A DNA stretch of 64,000 nt from Paenibacillus alginolyticus DSM 5050 = NBRC 15375 (GTDB lineage Bacteria; Bacillota; Bacilli; Paenibacillales; NBRC-103111). Numbering within the stretch: position 1 is the stretch's first letter; every line of letters starts with the position of its first letter. The stretch lies in assembly GCF_000422905.1 (NCBI RefSeq), contig NZ_AUGY01000023.1, forward strand, positions 1 to 64,000, in the 5' to 3' direction. This document shows positions 44,388 through 54,214 of the stretch, piece by piece. The notes beneath the pieces are model-generated. The model saw only the letters and a list, made by a program, of their open reading frames with translations. It ran no database searches and was not told the DNA's origin. The position numbers and the translations under genes are program-made.

Positions 44388-45790
44388 TTATACCAGTTCT
44401 TTGACCAATTGTTGATTTTTCTTTCCAAAAGATGCGAAATAAAGCAATGTGCTTGCTATAACAACTAAACATAATATCAGAATGAGATTGCCGTACAGGT
44501 AGGCGTGTGAGTCTGAAATTAGAGGATGAAGCGGGAAAGCAAGCAGTTCTTTCTCCATCACTTTGGCAACGAGTGCCGTCACAACCGCTCCGGAAATCGT
44601 TGATGTCATATTGAAAAAGCCCATCCCGACGCCAATCTGATGCACCGGCAAAATTTGCGTAATACTTTCCGTTAATGCCGTTTGCATGAAAGAAAATCCG
44701 ATGTACATCAAAATGAGCGCTGTTCCAATGTACCACACCCAAAGTCCGATCGCTGAAGACTGCAGAAGAAGACTTGCCGCGATTAAAATTAGTCCTAAAT
44801 AGACGACATAATGGCTTCCTCGCTTAACCGTCATATTGCCGGCAATTTTTCCGAAGACAACCGCGCTGATAGCTCCTGGAAACATAATAAGTCCAATATG
44901 TTCTGTATCAAGGCCGTATATGTTACTTAGCATCAGCGGTATGACGAACATGACTGACATCACAGTACCAAAAATGAGAAAGCCGATGATGAGACCATTT
45001 CGATAAAGAGAATTTGTGAAAAGTGCAGGTTCGACGAACGGCTCCTTCGCTCTGCGAATATGAACGATAAATAGCGTAAGAGCTATCAATACAATTCCCA
45101 AGTAGATCCAATTTCCTTCCGTCGTAAACAAAATCAGCGTTGAAATGACTATTCCCAACAGTACAGTTCCTCCAACATCCAATTTTCCTGCTTTGCGCGG
45201 TTCCACTGGCAGAAACTTTTGAAAAAAAGGAATAGCGATGACGACGGGTACCGAAACAAGAAACAAAAAGGCCCAATGGAACGATCCAGCAATATAGCCG
45301 CCAAGAACTGGACCAATCCCAATTGCGAATGAAACGGTGATGTGATGATGCCAAACATTCTCCCCCGCTCTTTCACAGTGAAAAATCGGGCTACCATGAC
45401 GAATATCAATGCTGGGATAGCTGACCCACCTGCCCCTTGTATGGCCCGAGATAAAATGACAGCGGGATACCACGATTGGCATACAAAACCCAATATTGAC
45501 CCAAAAGCGTAAAGGGAGATCCCTATTGTAATCAATTTTTTGATGCTGTACATATCGGAAAGCTTCCCAAATATAACCATACCCATACCGAACACGATAA
45601 AAAAGATCGTGACTACCCAACTTACACCAGAAGCATCCAGACCGAACTGCTTGGCAATGCTAGGGGTGGATACGTTGAATACGGATTCATTCAAAACGGC
45701 AAAAAAGATGACAAAATAAATCCATAGGACACTTTTCTTTATTTCTGAGTTGTCTTCTACAGATTTGGTTTGACTCTCCACGACATTCAT
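44388..45790 (-). pseudogene. MFS drug-efflux transporter (TetL/DHA2-like), frameshifted
   Basis: The N-terminal part (from 45790) reads a normal 14-segment DHA2 transporter: NVSTPSIAKQFGLDASGVSW, ILSRAIQGAGGSAIPALIF and VARFFTVKERGRMFGI, close in wording to TetA(L)-type proteins. At about 45338-45345 it leaves frame after GRMFGIITS. The rest continues in another frame from TVSFAIGIGPVLGGYIAG (motif C) to the C terminus at 44388. One missing base in ACATCACCG (expected ACATCAACCG) restores one protein of about 467 residues. Either a recent inactivating frameshift or a sequencing error. Confidence 0.8.
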
Positions 45791-45982
45791 TTTGACAGGC
45801 TTCCTTCCTCTTTAAGAATTTTAAGTTCATTTCATTGATCTTACTATTCATTTACTCCTTGATTCACCCCATTTTTTACCAACTTAGTTTCTTCTCCTAG
45901 TTTACCAAACACACGTTCTCATGTATAGTAGTTACACAATTAAAATTGTTGTATAACATACAAAGAGTCGGCTAACAAAAAA

Positions 45983-46014
45983 ACTGCCCTCTCTGTCGCC
46001 AGAGAGTAAGCAGT
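45983..46014 (-). terminator. Terminator after the 523-residue SLH protein gene
   Basis: On the minus strand ACTGCttaCTCTCT-ggcgac-AGAGAGggCAGT runs into TTTTTTTGTT. It lies 17 bases past the stop. Confidence 0.88.
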
Positions 46015-46031
46015 CAATAAAATGGCCCTAA

Positions 46032-47603
46032 TTAGTTTACATCCACACTCACTGTAGCATGAGAAGCCTCGCTATAAATAGTAATCTTATGAGTGCTGTC
46101 GTTCAGTGGCATGGCAGTCAGTCTAACCTCAAAGCGGGCGTTCCCATTTTCATCAAATAAATCAGCCGTTCCAAGCGAAGTACCCGCCTTTACAATCTCA
46201 AGGTTTGGATTTTCAGGCGATACAATAGGCGTCAAGCTCTTTGAAGTGACCTCATTTTGATCAAACTGTCTTTTGATGATCGGATTCCCATACTGGTCAA
46301 ACAATTTCAATGAAATGGAAGCTTTATCGCCCACATCAATCAATCTTGTTTTCATATTCGAATAAGTAATTTTGTTCGGTTCAATGAAACTGAGTACAGG
46401 TGCGTTGCCTACTTTGAAGCTTCGAGCTGCAGTAAGTTTGCTATTATTCACATAAACGGTTACTGGTAAATAATCATTCATTTGGGAAGTATTCGCATCT
46501 TTGACGTTAGCAATTATAACGAGGTTGCCCCACTCATCCTTTTTAAAATCAGCTGGAGCTGAACCGGCAACAATTGCCGTGAAACCCGACGTGCCAAGGG
46601 ACGCGGTCTCTCCGTATTGATTCATCGCTTTCACTCTAATCGTTGCAGCTGAGCTGTTCGCAATGGTTTCTTCTGGATTGACGAAGTTGATTTCGGTCAC
46701 CTGCTCCGCTTGTGCTCTGAAATAAACTTCATTTCTTGATACAGTTGATGCGTCTAACCCAGAAATAGCAGCTGTATACTCTCCTTCACTGATCGGTGAA
46801 GATGTGAGTAAAGTAGCCCATTTGCCATCATCAGACCAAGTCACTGTTACCGGAACATTCAATGTTCCTTTGCTTAATGTAAGGGTAGCTTTTGTCTTGT
46901 CTACCGTTTGATTGAACCAAACTTTCACTTTGCTTGCTCCAATAGTCTGTGCGCTAACTAACGCGATTTTACCTGGTATATATTGTTGTTTTGCTTCATA
47001 GGCGCCAGTGACCAGGAGTTCGCGGGTAGCTGGCATTTGACCTTCGAAAGCACCTATTGTTTCTGGGAGAAGCTTTAAGTTCAAGGCAAGAGCAACATAC
47101 CCTTTGGCCCAATTGGAGACAGATCCATCCGTTAAGGTCTTATTGCCTGCCTCTGCATCCTTACCTAAAATTCGAATCAAGAAAGTAGCTAACTCCTCCT
47201 TCGTCACTTCTCCAGCCGGGTTGTAAGCACCATCGCTAACGCCATTCGTAATGCCAGCTGTTTTCAAAGCTTCAATATAAGGTAAGGCATAGCCATTAGC
47301 TTGATCATATGTACTTACATCTGTAAAAGAGGAAACTCTTAAACTCGCATTAATCGGAAGATTCAAGATCATTGCCGCAACTTTAGCGAACTGTGCACGG
47401 TTCATTTGACTCTTTAATCCGAAAGTCGATTCGGTCATCCCATCAAAAATACCCACGCTAATCATCGCATCGAATTTGGCTTTGGTAGCGGCGTCTAGAT
47501 GGCTCAAGTCCGTGAAGTCAGAGGACGTTTTTCCGAATGCGACAGATGAGAACATGGATAAAGCCATTGCAGATGTAAGTACGATAGATAGGTTTTTTTT
47601 CAT
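46032..47603 (-). CDS. Secreted S-layer-homology protein
   Basis: 523 residues. A signal peptide (KKNLSIVLTSAMALSMFSSVAFG) is followed by three SLH modules (about 30-210: FDAMISVGIFDGMTESTFG; YIEALKTAGITNGVSDGAYNP; then a weaker NWAKGYVALALNLKLLPET), and then about 300 residues of beta-sandwich repeats, including Big/Ig-like NSSAATIRVKAMNQYGET and KASISLKLFDQYGNPII. A wall-polymer-bound surface protein, probably structural. The start is ATG at 47603, ten bases after AGGAGG; 108 codons of ORF upstream overlap the DUF4173 gene and are not coding. Confidence 0.9.
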   Translation of the reverse strand: MKKNLSIVLTSAMALSMFSSVAFGKTSSDFTDLSHLDAATKAKFDAMISVGIFDGMTESTFGLKSQMNRAQFAKVAAMILNLPINASLRVSSFTDVSTYDQANGYALPYIEALKTAGITNGVSDGAYNPAGEVTKEELATFLIRILGKDAEAGNKTLTDGSVSNWAKGYVALALNLKLLPETIGAFEGQMPATRELLVTGAYEAKQQYIPGKIALVSAQTIGASKVKVWFNQTVDKTKATLTLSKGTLNVPVTVTWSDDGKWATLLTSSPISEGEYTAAISGLDASTVSRNEVYFRAQAEQVTEINFVNPEETIANSSAATIRVKAMNQYGETASLGTSGFTAIVAGSAPADFKKDEWGNLVIIANVKDANTSQMNDYLPVTVYVNNSKLTAARSFKVGNAPVLSFIEPNKITYSNMKTRLIDVGDKASISLKLFDQYGNPIIKRQFDQNEVTSKSLTPIVSPENPNLEIVKAGTSLGTADLFDENGNARFEVRLTAMPLNDSTHKITIYSEASHATVSVDVN

Positions 47604-47697
47604 AATGTTTCTTCCTCCTAAGTGTGGGTTTTGAGTTGATAGGAATTTATACCCAGCTGCTTTGAGATCGAAACGAAATGTTTGAAATATTTTACAA

Positions 47698-49200
47698 TTA
47701 CCGTCTTGCTTGATACTTGGATAGATTCCAGGAAGGCCATGAATAGTCTCCGGAATCTGATTTAATGCGATCAATGGTTGCTTGTATCGACACCAACTCA
47801 GGGTGCTTGGCTTGCAGTTCCTTGAGTGGCGGGACCACGTCGGTTGAGAGTCTCCCCAGATATTCAAGGTCGATGATTCCCGTTCTTTCGTACCGCTCCA
47901 TGTTGTTGATGACGATTCGTTGTTCAATATTCATATAATTCATCACCAGATATGCCAGGATTGCCGTTGTGATAACAGCTTTTGACAAGGACATCCGCTC
48001 CATCCAGATTCGGAAAAAAGCAATGATAAACAGAACACCCAAGAAAATCATGAAACCATGAACGAGTAATCTCGTTTGTGTGAAGCCATAAGCCTCTTCA
48101 TACAACGAAAGCCTTCCATAAGCGGAAATGAGCATCACGATCGTGCATCCGACGAGCATCGTCAGCAGCCCTTTTCGAATAGTTTCACCAACGTGACTAC
48201 TGCGGCGGATCCAGTGCAAACCTGGAAAAAGCAGCGAGATATTGATGATTGCGACCGCAACAAGCTCAGCAAACCCTCTTCGTGCGTACTCCGCATAGAG
48301 AACACCATTAGGTAAAAACCCATTCGCTGCTCCGAATAAATAGGAGAACTGAATGATAGCAAACAGCACGTAGACGACATTGACACACACCAGCAAAGTA
48401 CCGGCTGTTATTGGATCAATCAGAAACTTTTTGCTCACAGCGGCTGATTCCTCACTTAACTCTTGAGGCGTTTGGCTGACTTCGATGACTTTAGGAAAAA
48501 GAATTCCCCATAAATAGCAGAATGTGTATAGGGTTATTGCAATCCCGAAACCGGTACGTACAATCCCCTCAACAATAGATATTCCGTTGAACCAATGCGG
48601 GATTCCGGCCATCCAAGATTGAAAAACTCGATCCGCAGAAGCTAACAACCCAATAACGATGAACAAAATGGGGGCTGCCAACAAAAGACCAGCACCAACT
48701 TTCCCCATTTTTCCCCAAGCAGACTCCTTTTCTGTCTTTCTTCTCGGCAGCCAAGCTTTGATCATCCCAAAAGGTACAGACAAGTAAGCTAGCGGCCTGC
48801 CAAAGCAATGTCTCAGCAGATCGTGCAGGAATGTAGCGTGATACCATGCATGCTTACTATTACGTGATAAGACAATAGTCTGCATCGCAATGCATATGGG
48901 TAAGGCAAGCATATTAAGCGTATGGAACAGATTGTTTGCAAACAATGTATAAGTCATAGCAATTAATACAACTGGAGCTAGAAGGAACCAACCTGCTTTA
49001 TTTTGTCCTTCCCACGGCTCAAAGCCGCCCAATCTTCCTTTTATGGCGTAAAAGTAGAGGCTGTAAAAGCCAGCCACACTAATGAGAACAGAGATGCCGG
49101 CGGCATGGTCAATAAACATGTATTGAACCATGAAACCAAATAAACATGCGTACATAAGCATTAAACCGTATTTTCTTTGCCATGGAGCAGGATCTCTCAT
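47698..49200 (-). CDS. DUF4173-type polytopic membrane protein
   Basis: 500 residues with about twelve hydrophobic segments. YAEYARRGFAELVAVAIINI and YGFTQTRLLVHGFMIFLG are the conserved loop and helix of DUF4173/DUF4153-like proteins, and a soluble C-terminal tail (about 440-500) ends in WPSWNLSKYQARR. Function unknown; in other Firmicutes such genes lie near two-component systems or ABC genes, which is not the case here. AAAGGAG precedes the ATG. Confidence 0.82.
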   Translation of the reverse strand: MRDPAPWQRKYGLMLMYACLFGFMVQYMFIDHAAGISVLISVAGFYSLYFYAIKGRLGGFEPWEGQNKAGWFLLAPVVLIAMTYTLFANNLFHTLNMLALPICIAMQTIVLSRNSKHAWYHATFLHDLLRHCFGRPLAYLSVPFGMIKAWLPRRKTEKESAWGKMGKVGAGLLLAAPILFIVIGLLASADRVFQSWMAGIPHWFNGISIVEGIVRTGFGIAITLYTFCYLWGILFPKVIEVSQTPQELSEESAAVSKKFLIDPITAGTLLVCVNVVYVLFAIIQFSYLFGAANGFLPNGVLYAEYARRGFAELVAVAIINISLLFPGLHWIRRSSHVGETIRKGLLTMLVGCTIVMLISAYGRLSLYEEAYGFTQTRLLVHGFMIFLGVLFIIAFFRIWMERMSLSKAVITTAILAYLVMNYMNIEQRIVINNMERYERTGIIDLEYLGRLSTDVVPPLKELQAKHPELVSIQATIDRIKSDSGDYSWPSWNLSKYQARR

Positions 49201-49343
49201 TGGACTTAATCTCCTTTGTTTTACAAATGGTAAGGCAGCAAAAGCATTTGTTATTTCCTGCCCTTTATTGTAACCTGTAAAACAAGAACAAAAAGTGTAA
49301 GTTTAATTTTCATAATTTCATATTTTATTCCGGAGGTTAAAGG

Positions 49344-51143
49344 GTGAAAATACGCAAGCATTATTTAACACTTCGACGCTCATTCCCCCAGGTCCATGAA
49401 GAACATCCACTCGAAATAACGCTAGAGGAGCTAGCGTTACATTTGGACTGTACGCACCGCAATATGGTGCTGCTTCTCAAGCGAATGCAGCAGGAGCAGT
49501 GGCTCACTTGGCTGCCAAAGAAAGGCCGCGGCAATCGCTCGACTCTTATTTTCCATGCGCGCAAAGAAGATATGCTTTTGGAAGAAGCTAAGGAATTGGT
49601 CGCGAAACAGGATTTGCATTCTGCACTTGAACTGCTTCAAGCAGCTGAGCATGCTTCTTCCCTACGGGAACAATTCCAAGTTTGGTTGTCAGGGCAATTC
49701 GGCTTTCGGTCTGAAGTGCAAGGCCAGCGGCGAACGGATATTTTGCGCTTCCCACTTACGCAAACGATTCACGCCTTAGACCCTGCAGCCATCCATTATG
49801 CCGGGGAATCCCATCTGGTGAACCAACTCTTCGATGGACTCGTTCGCATGGATGCCAAAGGGGATCAGATTCTTCCGCATCTGGCTCACGCATGGGATGT
49901 CGATGATTCTCGCACCTTATGGACCTTTTACCTTCGGAAAGGTGTGCAGTTTCATCATGGCCACGAGATGCTGGCGAGTGATGTGAAATATTCACTCGAA
50001 CGGCTTAGGCGCTTAGCGCCGCGCGGTCTGTACAGCTGGGCTTATGCAGGCATCAATGACATTACAACACCGAATGAAACAACGGTATGTATTCAATTGT
50101 CTGAACGCAACGAATTATTTCTGGGATTCTTAACTACCAATCGCGCTTCAATCGTCCCAGCAGATGTGTGTGAAGCAGCCAGCGGACGGATGGATAAGTC
50201 GCCTGTTGGCACAGGACCTTTCCGATTAATTGGGCATGAACAAGGCATTTGGATCTTGGAAGCTTTTCCTGCTTATTTTCAAGGACGCGGGTTCTTGGAT
50301 CGAGTCGAGGTATGGACATTGCCGGAGAATGAACAGACGGAATTATCAGCGCAAAAACAGCCCTTCCAAGTCATGCACAATGTGCGAATTTCAGACATGG
50401 AAGCACAGCGTTGGCAGCAAGTACGGCAATCTGGCATGACCACGAAATTCATGACCGTGAATGAATTGAAAGACGGACCGTTAAAAGATCCTTTCATCCG
50501 CGAGGCACTTAACTTAGGTTTAAATCAATCCTATTTGCTGGAACAGCTCTCGGGCGATGTGATTGAAGCGGCAAGCAGCTTCTTCTTACAGCCAAAACAA
50601 GACACAGATCGTTCCAATCATGTAATTAGCACGACGGCACAGTTAATTGAAGTTAAACAGCTGCTAGCATCCGCCGGTTACAAGGGTGATGTGCTGAAGC
50701 TGGCGACCATCCCACAGTATGAACAGGATGCGCTCCTTTTGCAGAAAATGTATGCCATGTCCGGTATACTACTAGAAATCCTGCTGATTCCCGCCGAGGA
50801 TTTCAAAGGCGAACAGCGCATGACAGCGGATCTGCTGCTGTTTGCTGTCATGCTTGACGAGCATCGTGAGCTGCGGCTCTACGATATGTACAAGAGTATG
50901 CGGCAGCATGCTGCGCCTGAAGTGCAGACCATGCTCGATGACAGCTTACAATTGCTGCGTTCCGAGTCCGACCCGAAACGCAGAATGGCGCTGCTCGAGC
51001 AGTTGGAATCCCAGCTCAAGCAGCGCCACAGCCTGCTATTTCTATATCGTAAACATCTCAAAACCGCTTACCATCCGTCGATTCGCGGCATCTCCCTCGA
51101 CTCTCTGGGATGGGTGCGGTTTCGTGACATTTGGTTCACCTAG
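49344..51143 (+). CDS. SgrR-like regulator: winged helix fused to a solute-binding domain
   Basis: 599 residues. The N-terminal SgrR_N winged helix (about 1-110) contains ITLEELALHLDCTHRNMVLLLKRMQQEQWLTW. A family 5 (oligopeptide/nickel type) binding domain follows, with HYAGESHLVNQLFDGLVRMD, FYLRKGVQFHHGHEMLASDVKYSLERL and FSLERL-like spacing, then SPVGTGPFRL. No signal peptide, so the ligand domain is cytoplasmic and acts as a sensor, as in E. coli SgrR. The start is GTG at 49344 after CGGAGG. Target genes are not obvious; no transporter is adjacent. Confidence 0.87.
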   Translation: MKIRKHYLTLRRSFPQVHEEHPLEITLEELALHLDCTHRNMVLLLKRMQQEQWLTWLPKKGRGNRSTLIFHARKEDMLLEEAKELVAKQDLHSALELLQAAEHASSLREQFQVWLSGQFGFRSEVQGQRRTDILRFPLTQTIHALDPAAIHYAGESHLVNQLFDGLVRMDAKGDQILPHLAHAWDVDDSRTLWTFYLRKGVQFHHGHEMLASDVKYSLERLRRLAPRGLYSWAYAGINDITTPNETTVCIQLSERNELFLGFLTTNRASIVPADVCEAASGRMDKSPVGTGPFRLIGHEQGIWILEAFPAYFQGRGFLDRVEVWTLPENEQTELSAQKQPFQVMHNVRISDMEAQRWQQVRQSGMTTKFMTVNELKDGPLKDPFIREALNLGLNQSYLLEQLSGDVIEAASSFFLQPKQDTDRSNHVISTTAQLIEVKQLLASAGYKGDVLKLATIPQYEQDALLLQKMYAMSGILLEILLIPAEDFKGEQRMTADLLLFAVMLDEHRELRLYDMYKSMRQHAAPEVQTMLDDSLQLLRSESDPKRRMALLEQLESQLKQRHSLLFLYRKHLKTAYHPSIRGISLDSLGWVRFRDIWFT

Positions 51144-51161
51144 AACCAACCTTGAAGTAAA

Positions 51162-53108
51162 TTATTCGCTCTTCAGTGTTACACCAGCGGGTAATATGCG
51201 AACAATGTGATCCCGAAGCACCACGTTATCGTGCAGTTCATCATAGAAGATGGCAATAATTCCACTATCTTCGCGAGTACGAATCAAGCGCCCAATCCCC
51301 TGTCTTAGCCTTAACAGCATGTAAGGAATATCAACCTCTTCGTACGGCGAGGTTGAAGCTTGACGCTTCGCATTGAATACGGGATCTTGTGGAGGAAACG
51401 GCAGCGACCAGACTATGACATTGGACAACGAAGGACCCGGTATATCGAGTCCTTCCCATAGGGTGACAGCAGACAATACACTGTGCTCATCTCCCTGGAA
51501 AGAGCCAATCAAATGGCTGATTTCTTGATCACCTTCAAACAAGAACGTCAGATCCGAACAATCCGAACGACCTTTGATTTCTCGCTTAAACCGCTGCAGT
51601 TCCTCGTGAGTTGGGAACAGAATAAGCGCTCGTCCTTCTGTTCTTTTTAACAACTGAACCGCGGATTCCATCTTTTCTTGAAAAGTACCGCCAGACGCCC
51701 ATTTGGGTGCGATAACTTCCATCCGCTCTGCATAATCAAAAGGAGAATCTACAGAGAAAGATAGATACTTATCAAGGCCCAAACTATTAGCGACATAATC
51801 GAATGAACCCTCAACCGACAGCGTAGCCGATGAGAAAACGATTGGCATTTTAGAAGAAAACACGTGCTCTTTCAGCACTTCTTTCACAGTTCTAGGCATA
51901 ATTACTAGGCTTAGACCTGTTATGCTTTCAGTAGCCCAACAAATGAAGGTTTGATCGTTGCGGAACAAAGCCAGCGCTTTCTGCATCATTTCCAAATGTT
52001 CTTCCACGATTTTAAGCTGGTAGTCGTTTAATGTGAACATTTCACCTTCGAAGACTAGCTCCTCTTCAATCTCCGATAAAATATCACTTAACCGGTGGAT
52101 CTCTCGCAGCAATCGGTCATTGATGATAATCTGCTTACGATCCGATCCAACAATCGGTTGACAGCAACTTTCAAGCACTTCGAACATGCGCTCGCTTTGC
52201 TCAATGGCCTGATCAATACAGACGGCTAATGTCTCGCGTACTTCCCCTTTTAACAAACGAATCACTAATTCCTCGAACACCATATGCTTCAGCTTGTACG
52301 TTAATGCTTTCTGAGCAGCCGATTCCATCAGATGTCCTTCATCGAAAACAACCGTACAATGATCCGGCAGCAAAGGTAGCTGGCCTTCACGCTTTCTTCC
52401 GTCGTACGTCCACACATGTTCCATGTAGAAATCATGCGAGCAGATAATCAGATCCGCCGAACGTCGATACGCTTCACGCGATAACGTTTGGCCGCAGCGA
52501 TGGCGCTTATCACAGACGAAACAATCCTGATAGGCATCCCAGCTCACCTTGTGCCACTGTTCATCATTCAAGTGTGGGTAGTTTTTACGGTCCCCATAAG
52601 CATGGAAGGTTTGCAGCGCTTCACGAGTATGAACAAAGTCAGGAAGACCTTCATGCAGCTCTCTATATAAGCCGATATCCTCATGTCCGAATCGCGCCTC
52701 ATCAAGCTTGACGAGACATACGTATTGGTCAGGCGATTTGGCAAGCCGCGCATCAATCACGAGATCCAAGTGACGCGATATTTTATCAATATCTCCACCT
52801 GGCTTGACCAATTGCTCAATCAAAGATTCATCCGCACAAGCGATGATAGCCGGTTTCTTCATGAAACGCGAGTAACATATCGCATACAATAAATAGACAA
52901 GCGTTTTCCCCGTACCTACCCCTGCTTCCGCAAAAATGGTCGATTTCTCAGCAAAAGCTCGTTCTAACTGGAACGCCATATAAATCTGTTCGTCACGCAC
53001 CTCAAAGCCCGCTTCAGGCAAAACTTCATAAAATATATCCGCAATCCAGTCAGAAACCTGCTGCATGAATGGCTGTGCGTGATCATATGCAAATGGATAA
53101 CGTCCCAC
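51162..53108 (-). CDS. DinG/XPD-like ATP-dependent DNA helicase
   Basis: About 648 residues of superfamily 2. Walker A is EAGVGTGKTLVYLLYA; the Walker B box is DEGH (VVFDEGHLMESAAQ). Four cysteines (YVCLVKL, then CFVCDKRHRC) between motifs I and II should bind the [4Fe-4S] cluster of this family. Motifs V-VI are WEGLDIPGPSLSNVIVW and LRLRQGIGRLIRTREDSG. It unwinds DNA 5' to 3' in repair. The preferred start is GTG at 53108, about eight bases after GGGGGC, giving VGRYPFAYDHAQPF. Its stop is 18 bases from that of the convergent SgrR-like gene. Confidence 0.9.
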   Translation of the reverse strand: MGRYPFAYDHAQPFMQQVSDWIADIFYEVLPEAGFEVRDEQIYMAFQLERAFAEKSTIFAEAGVGTGKTLVYLLYAICYSRFMKKPAIIACADESLIEQLVKPGGDIDKISRHLDLVIDARLAKSPDQYVCLVKLDEARFGHEDIGLYRELHEGLPDFVHTREALQTFHAYGDRKNYPHLNDEQWHKVSWDAYQDCFVCDKRHRCGQTLSREAYRRSADLIICSHDFYMEHVWTYDGRKREGQLPLLPDHCTVVFDEGHLMESAAQKALTYKLKHMVFEELVIRLLKGEVRETLAVCIDQAIEQSERMFEVLESCCQPIVGSDRKQIIINDRLLREIHRLSDILSEIEEELVFEGEMFTLNDYQLKIVEEHLEMMQKALALFRNDQTFICWATESITGLSLVIMPRTVKEVLKEHVFSSKMPIVFSSATLSVEGSFDYVANSLGLDKYLSFSVDSPFDYAERMEVIAPKWASGGTFQEKMESAVQLLKRTEGRALILFPTHEELQRFKREIKGRSDCSDLTFLFEGDQEISHLIGSFQGDEHSVLSAVTLWEGLDIPGPSLSNVIVWSLPFPPQDPVFNAKRQASTSPYEEVDIPYMLLRLRQGIGRLIRTREDSGIIAIFYDELHDNVVLRDHIVRILPAGVTLKSE

Positions 53109-53207
53109 GTAATGTGCCCCCAACAAATAGAATTGAATCAAACTTATATTATCCCACGAATGCTGATTAAAAGCAAAGAATCGCTAGAAATAGAAACGCA
53201 AGAAAAA

Positions 53208-53244
53208 AGCTCATTCCCCAGCACACACGCCGCTAGAATGAGCT
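53208..53244 (-). terminator. Terminator after the radical SAM gene
   Basis: AGCTCATTC and GAATGAGCT form a perfect 9-bp stem around a 19-base loop; on the minus strand the stem is followed by TTTTTTCTTGC. It overlaps the last codons or immediate 3' end region of the radical SAM gene upstream of the helicase gene. Confidence 0.75.
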
Positions 53245-53252
53245 CTCCTATT

Positions 53253-54131
53253 TTACATACTAAAACGTTCACGATATCCGCACTTGCGGCATAATTCCTC
53301 GACAACTTCACGTCTGGAAAAGCCCTCGAACAATCGGTTTGCCCGTTCACCCTCTACGATTTCGGAGAAAGGCGTTTGGTTGATATTGCCCAGATTAATA
53401 ACCCCTTCTCCATCTAGACAACAAGGAATCACAGTGCCATCCACAAGAATACCTGCTTGATTCCGCAGTGCGTGACAGAAGCCCGGCCCTTCAATTTCTT
53501 CCGCCTTCAAATCCGGCCACTGGAACTCATGATCCTGATTCAGATAGACGCGATCGGCCAGTTTAACACCAGTGCCTCGAACGAATTTCTCATCGATTTT
53601 GTAATCAAGTTCGAACTCTTTCTCGAGCAATTCCAGCACTTCACGGTTTCGCTGCCGTTCTTGATTCGTCTGATTGTCCGTATCTAGATTCCATAAACGG
53701 AACGAGATAATCACATTGGACTTGGCAACGATTTCCTTAGCAAATCGCAGGATACTCGTGACATATCCTTCTTTATCCTCAGATCCTTCGTGGCCATCAA
53801 AGCTGTGCAAGGAGAAATTCATTTGCCGCAGCGCCGGTTTATCCAGCAGCTTGTGTCTATTTTTGTTAATCAGCGTACCGTTGGTTGTGATATTGACCTT
53901 GAAGCCTTTTTCATGGCTCAAATCCAGCAGTTCGTCAATCTTCGGATGCAGCAAAGGTTCCCCTTTGACATGCAAATAAATGTGATCCGTATGCGGCTTA
54001 ATTTGATCTAATATATTGGTAAATGTATCGATTTTGATAAAATTAGCTTGGCGCTTCGTTTGTGGGCAGAAGGTACAGGCCAAGTTACAAACACTTGTAA
54101 TTTCGATATAAAATTTCTTGAATTTCTTCAT
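53253..54131 (-). CDS. Radical SAM/SPASM-domain protein
   Basis: 292 residues. The radical SAM cluster motif is CNLACTFC (about residues 15-22), followed by GEPLLHPKIDELL and NITTNGTLI. The C-terminal cysteines in GPGFCHALRNQ, DGTVIPCCLDGEG and ELCRKCGYRERF fit a SPASM-type auxiliary Fe-S domain. Such proteins modify peptides or small molecules; no precursor peptide gene was found next to it. GGAG lies seven bases before the ATG. Confidence 0.9.
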   Translation of the reverse strand: MKKFKKFYIEITSVCNLACTFCPQTKRQANFIKIDTFTNILDQIKPHTDHIYLHVKGEPLLHPKIDELLDLSHEKGFKVNITTNGTLINKNRHKLLDKPALRQMNFSLHSFDGHEGSEDKEGYVTSILRFAKEIVAKSNVIISFRLWNLDTDNQTNQERQRNREVLELLEKEFELDYKIDEKFVRGTGVKLADRVYLNQDHEFQWPDLKAEEIEGPGFCHALRNQAGILVDGTVIPCCLDGEGVINLGNINQTPFSEIVEGERANRLFEGFSRREVVEELCRKCGYRERFSM

Positions 54132-54214
54132 TCTGTGGCTCCGTTTCTAGCTGCGCTCCTATGATATTTGCTATTATACCAAGCAAGCCCCATGAAGGAA
54201 AGGAAATCGAACAA

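Noticed and set aside
44311..44742. 143-codon minus-strand ORF at the end of the MFS gene
   Set aside because: Alternative frame of the transporter C terminus, which reads normal membrane helices in the other frame.
47604..47927. 108-codon N-terminal extension of the SLH protein
   Set aside because: It overlaps the DUF4173 coding region, lacks hydrophobic or family features, and the internal ATG has both a strong ribosome-binding site and a clean signal peptide.
49344..51143. Secreted oligopeptide-binding lipoprotein
   Set aside because: It has no signal peptide or lipobox and begins with a winged-helix domain, so it is a cytoplasmic SgrR-like regulator.
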